DNA of 30,355 bases from CAYTYZ01 sp964448465 (GTDB lineage: Bacteria; Patescibacteriota; Microgenomatia; UBA12405), in assembly GCA_964448465.1 (NCBI GenBank), contig CAYUVY010000010.1, forward strand, positions 1 through 30,355. The letters are read 5' to 3'. The notes beneath the pieces are model-generated. The model was not told where the DNA came from. It did no database searches and saw only the letters and a list, made by a program, of their open reading frames with translations. Positions 7,618 to 17,700 of this stretch are shown in pieces; the first letter of the stretch is position 1, and the number at the start of each line of letters is the position of its first letter. A program made the translations under genes and the position numbers.

Positions 7618-9597
7618 TTAGCTGACGATGCTATCGGGAGTACGAATGGCAGAGGTAGAGTAGCCAGTGATGAGAAAGGATCCGGTAGTTTCAAAAGGTA
7701 GAATGGCGGTGGCGGTATAGCGACGCACGCGAACCAAAAGGGTTCGATCGGTGACATAGATGACGGTGACAGAGGCAGAAGTACTACTGGCGGTGGTATC
7801 GATAAAAGGTACGTAAGCGGTGTCGTCGGTGGCGGTATAGGTACGATCGAGGGTGGGAGAAACTCCAGAAAAGGTTGATCCGGTCCAAGAGGTGTAAGTA
7901 TAGCGAGACTCTCGGGAAGAGGTGGTATCGGAAGTGTCAACAATACGGATAACTCCAGTTGAAGGAGTATCTGCAGGAATAGATTCATTGACAACAAAAG
8001 TGGAGTTGCCAGAACTGTTGCCAGAGGCTGCAGTAAACATGGCTTTGTTGATAGTAGTGCCAGAAGTAGTACGGAAGACGGAAACACGATCGCCAGAAAG
8101 CAGGTTGGAAATAGTAACACTCTGTTTGTTGGGAGGAGTACGGGTGTTGTTATCGGCATCAATTAATTGGAAATTTTGGATGTCCGCACTGTCCATATTT
8201 TGGATCCAGACACCGCGGGCGCCGAAGAACTTACCACCGGCAAAAGTACCAAAAGGTGAAGCTTTGGCGGGAGAATAGGTGTTTCCAGGAGTATCTAGAT
8301 CGGTAAAAGCAGTGATATATTGCTCACCAGCTAATTTATTGGTACTTAAGGTGGAAGAAAGATATTTTGTACCGTAGGTGTAAAAAGAACTGGAATTTTC
8401 GCGAGTGACATATTTTAGATATTCATATACTTGAGAAAGAACACGGGTGGCACAGTTGATAATGACACCATAGTTGTAACTACTTCCTTGCTCAAAGGCT
8501 TTTATTGTTGTTTTGGCCGCGGTAAGAGTAGAACTGGTGGTGGTGGTGGCACCGCTGGTACCGCCAGTTAAGACTTCGCCACTTTGGAAAATGCCATCAA
8601 TGTTGCCAATGGTCATGGTGCCAGCACTGGTGCGTAAGAAAATACCGGTGGCAGAACTGGTGCCACCGGTAACGGTTTCGAATTCAACAAAGGTTCCGGT
8701 AACTGCACCGTGAGGAATAGTGCCATTGACAAAGACGATGGAAATGTCGGTGTAGCCTGAAATTGTAGCGTGGGCGGTGGTGTTGTTTAAATCGGGAGAA
8801 GTGGCCAAAGGCACAGCATTTCGACCACCGGCAGTAAGATCGATTTCAAAGTGATCGTAAAGATCGGCATTACCAGCAGAGGGATAGTTGCGTAAAAAGA
8901 CGGTAATTAAGCCACTGTTTATTTCCACGTCGGCTTCTTTGACTTTGAGCAAAATATCAATATGACGAACAGAAGGAGAGGCGGAATCTGGCCACCACTC
9001 GGCTAAAGCCGAACCATTTTGGACGATATAGATTTGTTCTTCGTTGGCGTGTTGCTCGATGGTACCTAGGGTATAGACGTTGGCCCAGAGGTTTTCGCCG
9101 GTGACAGAAATAATAGACATATCACCTTCACCTGTTCCGCTAGTAATGGTGATGGCTTCACTGGAATTATCAAATAAGTCACCGGAGTCGTCCATGCGTA
9201 CCCACCATTTGCGAGTGGTATTGTTGTAGGCAACTAATTTACCTGTATCACCAGTAGTGCCACCGGTAACGGTTTTGCCAATATCTCCAGAAATAGCACT
9301 GGTATAGCCACTCGAGGCAAGAGTTAAGATACGAATTTCTTCGTCTTGACCCACGGATTTAATAGCACCACCTTTGAGATATTTAAAGGAATCGTCGTCG
9401 GTAAACCAGCCGTTGGTAAGGGTATAGTCGGTAGGAGTTTGGGCAGACATTGGCACGGTATCGTCCATTTGAGCCAGTTCGTCGAAAGTATCCATGATGT
9501 AGGTATAAAGTGCATTGACACTATAGATAGTGGTGCCAGAAGAGTGGTATAAACGTCGGTTTACGTAATCTATTGTAAAATCGTCTTGTATGGCCAT
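7618..9597 (-). CDS. Phage tail/fibre-like protein, paralogue of the giant protein's C-terminus
   Basis: 659 residues, beta-rich, Ser/Thr/Gly-rich, no signal peptide and no TM. The whole length aligns by eye with the last ~620 residues of the giant protein: shared landmarks in order are YTLxNGWxxDD, SGDIGK, ITSGTGxG, HIDxLxKVK, LYDHFxID, VYEYxKYVTR, PFGTFAGGxFFGARGV, FQLID, GDxVSVFRTT, YTYTSWTG, DTAYVPFID and a nearly identical C-terminus IRTPDSIVS. A GTF...GE.LTGGTSGA-type module sits before the VYEYLKYVTR element here, but after it in the giant. Such segments are familiar from phage structural proteins. It follows a TTGACA/TATACT promoter and precedes the beta-helix gene by 19 nt. Probably assembles with, or as an alternative to, the giant; inferred. 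Confidence 0.82.
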   Translation of the reverse strand: MAIQDDFTIDYVNRRLYHSSGTTIYSVNALYTYIMDTFDELAQMDDTVPMSAQTPTDYTLTNGWFTDDDSFKYLKGGAIKSVGQDEEIRILTLASSGYTSAISGDIGKTVTGGTTGDTGKLVAYNNTTRKWWVRMDDSGDLFDNSSEAITITSGTGEGDMSIISVTGENLWANVYTLGTIEQHANEEQIYIVQNGSALAEWWPDSASPSVRHIDILLKVKEADVEINSGLITVFLRNYPSAGNADLYDHFEIDLTAGGRNAVPLATSPDLNNTTAHATISGYTDISIVFVNGTIPHGAVTGTFVEFETVTGGTSSATGIFLRTSAGTMTIGNIDGIFQSGEVLTGGTSGATTTTSSTLTAAKTTIKAFEQGSSYNYGVIINCATRVLSQVYEYLKYVTRENSSSFYTYGTKYLSSTLSTNKLAGEQYITAFTDLDTPGNTYSPAKASPFGTFAGGKFFGARGVWIQNMDSADIQNFQLIDADNNTRTPPNKQSVTISNLLSGDRVSVFRTTSGTTINKAMFTAASGNSSGNSTFVVNESIPADTPSTGVIRIVDTSDTTSSRESRYTYTSWTGSTFSGVSPTLDRTYTATDDTAYVPFIDTTASSTSASVTVIYVTDRTLLVRVRRYTATAILPFETTGSFLITGYSTSAIRTPDSIVS

Positions 9598-9616
9598 ATG
9601 GGTTTAGTAGTTACTC

Positions 9617-9646
9617 AGTATAAAAATTTTTGCTAGTGACTGTCAA
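9617..9646 (-). promoter_or_regulatory. Promoter upstream of the 659-residue gene
   Basis: Minus strand: perfect TTGACA (9646-9641), 18-nt spacer, TATACT (9622-9617), then 19 nt to the ATG at 9597, so a leader of about 12 nt with no Shine-Dalgarno. Confidence 0.65.
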
Positions 9647-9653
9647 GGAGATC

Positions 9654-9908
9654 TTAATCTTTGGGAACATTTAAGGTGGAAACTTTGGCGTGTTTTCCGT
9701 TGAGACAGGTGCAGAGAGTAAGTGGATTGCGATGACGAATACATCCGTGGGTGGAACAATTGATTAATTCTAAAGAGACTTGACCACAACCTCCGGAACA
9801 GACATAATGAGGCCCAATTATTTTAGCTTTTAAAACCTTTTTTTTGGTAACTTCTTTGGCAATCTTCTTTTTAGGGATTTTTTTGAGAGTTTTCTTTTTT
9901 TTCTTCAC
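9654..9908 (-). CDS. Small Lys-rich, Cys-rich putative metal-binding protein
   Basis: 84 residues from a GTG start. The first ~28 residues are almost all Lys with Ile/Thr/Val (KKKKKTLKKIPKKK); then comes a compact domain with HYVCSGGCGQ, NCSTHGC, HRNPLTLCTCLNGKH, giving six Cys and several His in a spacing that suggests one or two zinc sites. The basic tail suggests binding to nucleic acid or to an acidic surface. Small proteins of this kind are familiar from CPR genomes but have no assigned role that I know. It sits 24 nt after the giant gene and before the 659-residue gene's own promoter. Real gene on composition and context; function unknown. Confidence 0.65.
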   Translation of the reverse strand: MKKKKKTLKKIPKKKIAKEVTKKKVLKAKIIGPHYVCSGGCGQVSLELINCSTHGCIRHRNPLTLCTCLNGKHAKVSTLNVPKD

Positions 9909-9932
9909 TGGCTGATTTTAACTGATAATAAT

Positions 9933-11790
9933 TTAGGAAACAATAGAGTCACTAGTACGAATAGCTGTGACAGAAAGACCAGTGGTAGTAACTTGACCAG
10001 TAACAGTAAAAGGAATAATCCCTTTTTTGCGCACACGTACCACTACATAGCGATTTGTTACATAGGTGACACTGACAGAGGCAGATGTGGCACTGGCGAT
10101 TTCGTCAATAAAAGGTACATAGGCAGTATCCTCGTTGTTGTAGGTTTGGGAGAGGGTGCCACTTAGGGTAAAAACTGAACCAGTCCAAGAGGTGTAAGTA
10201 TAGGAAGTTTCGGAAAGAATTGTGCCACTACTATCTCTGTCTACTACCCGTAGTGTGCCAGAGGCTGGGGTGTCGGTAGCAATACTAGTTGTAGTGGTAA
10301 AAAAGCCTAAACCAGAGGTGTTACTGGTATTGTGGGAAGTGTAAATAGATTTATCCAGGATCTCGTTGTCACCTGTGGTTCTAAAAACAGAAACTTTATC
10401 GCCAATAACTAGACCTGAGATAGTGATGGAAATATATTCAGCAGGAGAGCGGGAAGCTCCGGTGGAATCGATTAGTTGGAAACTATTGGAGTCGGCCAGA
10501 TCGTAGTTGGTGAGAAAGACTCCCCTGGCGCCAAAGAAAGTGCCACCGGCAAAAGTCCCAAAGGGGGCTTGTTTGGAAGGAGTGATAGGATCTGGAGCAC
10601 CGGAAATGGTGGCGGTAGTGCCGGCACTGGCAAGGGTATTAGTATCAACAAAAGTACCATGAACATTGCGAATAACCAGAGTACCTGTTGAGCCATTATC
10701 TATTAAAGAGACGATATAGCCTGTGCCACCAGAACTACTGGTGATGGCATTACCCTCGACAAAGGGCCCACTACCCTCCCCTGTATAATTTAAGCGTAGA
10801 TCGCCAACTGCAGTATAAAATTCTCCATTGACACCGTTTAAAGTTGCACCACTGCCGGAACGAGTGACGTACTTGGTATATTCGTAAACCTCGGCCAAAG
10901 TATTGCCACCACAATCGATAAGACAATCGTAGGGGTTGGCAGTACCACCAGAGAGGGTTCCACTATAGTAACCAAAGGTAAAGCTGATGCCCGTATAGGC
11001 TCCAACGGTACCGGAGGCTGTTTGATTGTTGCCGTCGGTAAAGGCAGCTAATGGTACTGGATTTCTACCAGAACTGGCATCTATTACGAAATGGTCGTAG
11101 AGAGTGGAATATTTTCTGGCTAAAACCGTGAGATTGCCTGAATCAATTTCTACGCCGATATTTTTAACTTTTACTAAGACATCAATATGGTTAGTACTCC
11201 ACCAAGGAGTAATTTGGGTATCGTTTTGGTAAACATCCAGAGTGGTACCAGAAACAATAGTGCCTAGGGTAAAAATGTTGGACCAGATAGTTTCTCCCGT
11301 GGCCACAGTACTAATAGTACCCGCACCAGTGCCGCTAGTTATGGTCACAGCTTCGGCAGTAAAAACACTAGTGGTTTTGCGAATGTACCAGATATATGGA
11401 GCGGTGGTGGTGTAATCCAGAAGCACACCGGTATGGGTTGAACCACCATTGTGTACTACTTTACCAATATCAGAACCAATGGGATTGGTAGGGGCACTGG
11501 AAAAAGTTAGAGCATATATTTCGGTGTTCCAGGAGGTGGAAGAAAGAGAGCCTCCGGAGAGATATTGGGTGGAAGCATCGTCCATGTACCAACCATTGAT
11601 AAGAGTATATTCGGTGGGGGTAGAGGCAGAAATTGGGACTTCGTCGTCCAAATAGCCGGCTTCATCAAAATAATCTAAGAGCCAAGAATAAAGTTCTTTG
11701 ACTGTGTAGACCGTACTACCACTAGTGTGTTTGATGGTTTTTAAAGTTTCGTTGACGGTCCAATTGGAAGCAATGGCCCCATAGCTATCG
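9933..11790 (-). repeat. C-terminal module duplicated from or in the 659-residue gene
   Basis: The last ~620 codons of the giant gene correspond along their length to 7618-9597. Similarity is clear in protein but only patchy in DNA, so the duplication is old or the copies have diverged under selection. Both end in IRT-x-DSIVS. Confidence 0.8.
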
Positions 11791-14700
11791 ATAACAACCG
11801 TATCGGCAACTTGGGCAATAAAGACGTTGGCTCCGGCAACGGTCACGGAAGAACCGGTTTGATAAGGAAGGTATTTGACGGGAGCAGAAGATTTACGAAC
11901 ATTAACAGTGATATCAAAAGGATCCTCGAAAACTACACTAATGGAGTAATCGATGGTGGTTTGCCCAGGATCGGGAGTGCCAGTGGCAGTACCGGTGGCG
12001 ACGAGAGCATTAGTATCAGAGTTATAAATATAGTAAAGAGAATTGGGGACAATATTGGTGAGAGTGATAGTGGCAACATTGGCTGGATATTTTGCAGTTT
12101 GATCAACAGTGGTGTAAATTTGAAGGCCATCGATATAAGAGGCAACTGAAGGAAAAAGTGCAAAAGTAGTATTGGTGGCGACGTTGATGGCACGCATTTC
12201 GCCATCGCGACTTGATTCGTTGCTTACGATGGTTTCTCCGGGTACAAAGGTCCCAACAATCGAGGAAAGCCAAAGTGTCCCTTGGACCGGATAATAAAAG
12301 TCTTTGTCGACTACTGCAGTGGCCAAAGAGGACAGACCACGAATACTTTCACCCTCCACGAATCGTTTGGTCATAGTCGAATACTTCATACCAGCCATGG
12401 CTGTGAGTTTTAATTTGAGATAAAAGCCAGCGGTTGGTGATACTGTTAACGCAGATAAACTGGTGGGGGTAGCCAGAGTCCAGCTGGCGCCATACCCTGA
12501 CCCAGTGTCAATTTTATATTCGATTTTTAGACCCTCAAGCATAGAAGAGGTATTACCCAAATCATTACCATTGAGTAGAAACGGAACATTTTGGAATCCA
12601 TCCACCCCTAAAATTCGGTGAGGCCATGTGTACTCGATACTATCACCGGCAGTAATTAGGTAGAGACGACCATTGTTGGCAAAGTTGGCGTTGCCAGACA
12701 ACGTGTACGGCTTGACAGTTTTTGCTGAAGCGTTGAACTGAATAAACAAGGAACCAGTGGTAGAAGTATGATAAAGCTCCTTAAAAATCGTGTCGTAGAC
12801 AGTGGTGTAGTTGACGGGTGTGGCAGGTACACCAGTGTTGGTGACTGTGTCGAAATTGACAGTGGCCGAGGGGGTGGTGGCCAGGGTATAAACCGGAGTA
12901 ACTGGCATGTTGTAAAGAAGAGCAGAGTTAAGCGGTTTGACATTACCCCCACTCATGCCTTTGATTAGAAAATTTAGGGCATTATCCATAAAAGGAAATT
13001 CAGAGTTGTCAAAGACCATGTTTTCAGCAGTTAAACCAGACGTAGCATTGGAAGTGGCAAAGATAGGAGCATTACCTACAGTCGAGGCATAATTGCGCCA
13101 GTGTTTAATATTCCAGTTGTAGAAAGAGATGTCGTTGGATTGGGAAAGGAAAGTAGCAAGATATAATTGGGTGGCGCCATGGAGATCGTAGGTTAGGTCT
13201 TTGATGCGGTTGTCCGAAGAGGAAATGGCAAAATACGCCAAACCATAGTTAGTTGGAGCACCGACACCTGCTTGGGTTAAGCCGTCAACAATATTATTGG
13301 AGGAAGTATTGTTAAATATCAGTGTTTGACCAGTGCCGGCCCAAGTATCGAATACTTTGTTGATAAAGTTTGGGGTAAAGGTTGGGCCGGCAACTGCGTC
13401 GGCACAATATACTTCGGTATATAAATCACCAGTAATGGTGGCAGCTAGTTGGATTTCTACTCCAGAATGACCTGCTGCTTCTCCGTATCCTCGACACCAA
13501 GTACGAACCAGGGAAATGTCGCGAACTTTGTTGGCAATAGTTACTGGGGCAGTGGTGGTAGTTAAGTATGGCGCGGCGCTTGAACCAGTATTGACCATGG
13601 CCCCAATCACACAAAGACCTCTTTTTTGGGTATCAATTTGAATGACCGCATTATGCAATTTACCAGTGGCCGTGAAACTAACGGAAACTTTTTGCCAGAG
13701 AGCGGTGGCAGTAAAAGTTTGAGTGGCAGTGCCAAAGCGAATTTCACCATCGATAGTAAAATTATCTCCAAAATAATCAGTAATAGTCATGGTGGCGGTA
13801 ATGACTGCTTCGGTAAAGACTGTTTCGGCAACATTTAAAATATGATCGGTCACGTTGAGAAGGGTAAACCAACCAAGGTTGTAAACTGAGCCACCAGCGG
13901 CAACCAGGATTCTGTCCCCTATTTCAAAACCGTTTTCGATAAAGTTACCGGGGGTGGTGCCACGAGCGGTTATTTTGTTGACTTTGATGGTAGCAGTAGC
14001 AGAAAGTGGACCTTCGTTGACGAGGTTTTCGGCTACGGTAATAACTGTGGCGGTAAGAGAAGTGATGGTATAGGTTCCATTGTTACTAGAAGTTCCGGTG
14101 ACAATGAGCTTGTCGCCTACGGCATAACCATCGGTATGAAAAGAGCCGGTGGAAGCAGTAATGGTGTCAGCCGTGGTGTCCCACTGGAGAGTGCGACCAC
14201 CGGAGGCTGTTAAACTTAAGCCGTCAAATTTGAACGATCTGACAGCGGAAGCGGTAATGGCGGCAACTTTGATCACCGTTGGCTGAGTTGCCACCCAAAC
14301 ACTGAAGGTATAAGTATTGTCGATGGCGGTAGAGATGGGCTGGGTGAGAGTGGCATTGTCAATGTTGGAGGTGAGAAGTAAAGCTTCAGCCGTTTGGGCA
14401 GCAGCGTGACTAACAAAAGGGGAAATTCTAGTGGCGACACCAAGGGTAATATTGAGATTAGTAATAGTGGCGGTTGCCGAAAGAGGGCCTTCGGCAGTGA
14501 TGGCTTCGTAGACGGTTAGCTTGGTGGCTTCCACGGAAGCTAAGGTAAAAGTGGCGTTGTTGCTGGTAGTACCAGCAACAGTGATACGGTCGTTGACAGC
14601 GTAACCATCGGTAACAAAGGATCCAGGGGTAGAACCAGCTAGAGTAATTTTGCGACAACGGATTAAGCCCGTAGTGTTTCCAGATTCAGTAACTAAGGCT

Positions 14701-17700
14701 TCGGAGGTGGTAATAGAGGTGGCATTAACTGTACCCGTAACTGTGTATAAACCGTTGTTACTGGAAGTGCCGGTAATTAAGATTTTGTCGCCAGTGACCA
14801 GTCCATCGGTGATAAAGGAGCCTGGAGTTGATCCGGTAACAGAAATAGTGGTCCCAGAAAAACCAAAAATACGGGTAGTGACTGCGGCCTGAGAGGAAGA
14901 GGTAGAAAAGGTTAGGGTTCTGACGGCGGAGGCGGTAAAGAGAGGGACATTTAAATTGTCCCAATAAATATTGGTAATAGCACCAGCAGTGGAAAGCGGT
15001 CCTTCGTCCACCAGGGTTTCTAAGACAGTAAGTTCATTGGCAGCAACAGCAACGATAGTATAGTAACCATTGTTAGAGGTAGTTCGGGTGACTAGTAATT
15101 TATCACCAACAGCATAGGTTTCGGTGATAAAACTCGTAGCACCTGAAGTGGCAATTTTTTTGGTAGAGGCGGTAAACTGGAGAGTTCTGGCGGCAGTAGC
15201 ATGGAGGGTGACGATTTTGTTGTTAGTAAAGGCAGTTCCCGCTAGACATAAATTGGTGACTGGTTCTTGCCAGGTGGATTTGACATAAATTTCTTCGGAA
15301 TCATTGTAAACACCCGTGTCATCGTATTTGCGTACTACATAATAATAGTCCGTATTATCGGCAATATCTGGCGCGGAGATAGTAACCGAGGAGGAAACAG
15401 CGGCTTGGGTATAAACCAACTCGTTAAACCACATGTTGGTGGCATTGAGTGCTGAGATAGTAAAATAACCATCGTTTAAGCCTCCGGCAGTATTTTGGAT
15501 ACGGACACAATCGCCAACAGCATAACCATCGCCAGTACCAGTTCCTGCACTAACTCTAAAATCGCCAGTAGAAGCTGTAACTCTTTTGGTCAGATTATCA
15601 AAAGCTAAGGTCCGGCCAGCTGCGGCAGTGACGGTCCTCTTTTGGGGATTCATATAACCATAAATAATATTTCCAGCGGCGTTGTAAGTAGTAGGATCGT
15701 GAATGACAGGCTCGTTGACAGTAATTCTATTGGTGGAAATTGCACCAATGGTAAATAAACCATTGTTGTAGCGCTGGCCGGTAACAAGAATTTTGTCGCC
15801 TACCACGAAGCCGTAAGTAGTATCCCAAGTACCGGTACCGAGAGTCAGATATTTATTTGGTGCATCCCAGGTTTGGGTGGAGGCATTTCCCAAAATTGTG
15901 GGTCTGTTGCCACCGTGAACCCAAGTTATTGGGTTGGTGGAAATAGCAGTGGCGGCAGAGCTATTGGCTGCTTCCAAAAAGGTTAGAGTTAGGGCCACTA
16001 AAACGCTAATGGTATATATTTGGTTACCATCGACACCCATGCCGTTTACTAAAACTTTATCGCCGACAATGTAGCCGTCTTGAAGCATGCTACCCGAGCT
16101 AAGAACCAGTGTTTTGGCACTGGCGGTGGCGGTAAAAGTACGAGCCGCGGTACCATAAATTTTTTGACGAGGGATTAATTTAGTTGCAGTAATCACGGCT
16201 CCGGTTCTATAAGAGAGAGTTTCGTTAACAAGAGTACTGGTAACGGATAAGGCCAAAGCAACCACGTTGTTGACATAATAAGTACCATCATTTGAGGTTG
16301 TTCCTGTGACTGTTATGGCGTCGCCAATTGCCCAGTTGGCTTCAGTTACAAATGAACCAGTTGTCGCTTTTATTCTATTTGCGGTTAGAGTAGCCGTCGT
16401 GGAGGTCTCGTCGTATAAACGATCAGTCGTTCCCATGGTCATTAGAGTGGCGGTGACAGCAGTGATAGTAAAGACTACTTTATTATTAAGACTAGTATTG
16501 GTGACTTCGACTTTGTCACCGACCATGAAGCCTTCGGTTAAGAAATTGCCCGGCACAGTACCAGTGGAACGAATCGTTCGATTAATATAGTCAAAAGTCA
16601 TGATACGGGTGGTGGCGGCGGCTTGGGCTACCGAGTTTTGAAAAGCAATTTCACGGTTGGGCGAGGCATTGAGAAAGACAACTTTGGGGATGGGTAGGGT
16701 TTTGGTGGTCAAGAGAGCCCCCGAGCTTTCGGCAGCCTGAGTGGTGGTTGGTTGAATAAAATACAAATATCCAGCAACTAAACTAAGTACGGTAAAGGTT
16801 TTATTATTCCCTGCATTGGCACTACCGGTCACTTCGACGATATCACCGGGGGCATAACCATCGGTGATGAAGGAACCCGTGGAGCAGGCCACACGATAAA
16901 CCGAGAGGGTGGCAGTTGAGGAAAAAGGTCCTTCAGGAAAGAGTAAGTCAGTTCCACAAGTCAACATGGTTGCAGCCACTACGGAGACTGTTAAGTAGTT
17001 AGTGCCAGAGGTGTTGTTGTAGGTCGTGCCCGTGACCTTGATTCTGTCACCAACTGCATAACCATCACTAACAAAGGAGCCGGAGGAACAGGTAATAGTA
17101 GTTCTCATAGCCCAAATAGTGGCTGGTGACCCAACAGTGCTTTCATCAGTTAAAAAGTCGGATGCGACAGTTAGGGTTAAAGTACCGGCGGCTACGTTTG
17201 AGAGGGTGAAGTAGTTGCCAGGCATAGTGTTGTTACTACTGGTGCCGGTAATATAGATTTTGTCGCCTGTTAAAAATCCGTCGGTGATAAAAGAACCAGA
17301 AGAGCAAGTGATAGTTGAAGAAGAGCGGACAAAGTTTAAGGTTCTGGCTCCTGCTGTCATCTTGGGAGCGGTGGTGGGTAAAGCAACCGTGCCACCAAAA
17401 GTGATATTTCTGGCTGAAGCAGTCAGGGTTAGGTTGGTAAAAGTCAGGGTACGACCACCGGCGGCAGTTAAATATAATTTGGGAGTGGGTACATACTTGG
17501 AAACAATGGAAAGATCCTGAGTATAAGTGGTCTCGGTGGTTAAGGACTCGGTCACGGTTATTACCGTGGCGGTGACATTGCTAATAGTGTAGGTAGCGTT
17601 GTTGGCGTGTGTAGTTGCACCTCGAATAGTGAGTTTTTGACCGGTGGCAAAACCATCGGTAAGAAAAGACCCGGAACTAGCGGTGATAGTGTAGCTACCG

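Noticed and set aside
13785..17690. Regularly spaced similar DNA segments, possibly a CRISPR array
   Set aside because: Spacing and sequence vary, the frame is open throughout, and similarity is at the protein level; they are domain repeats.
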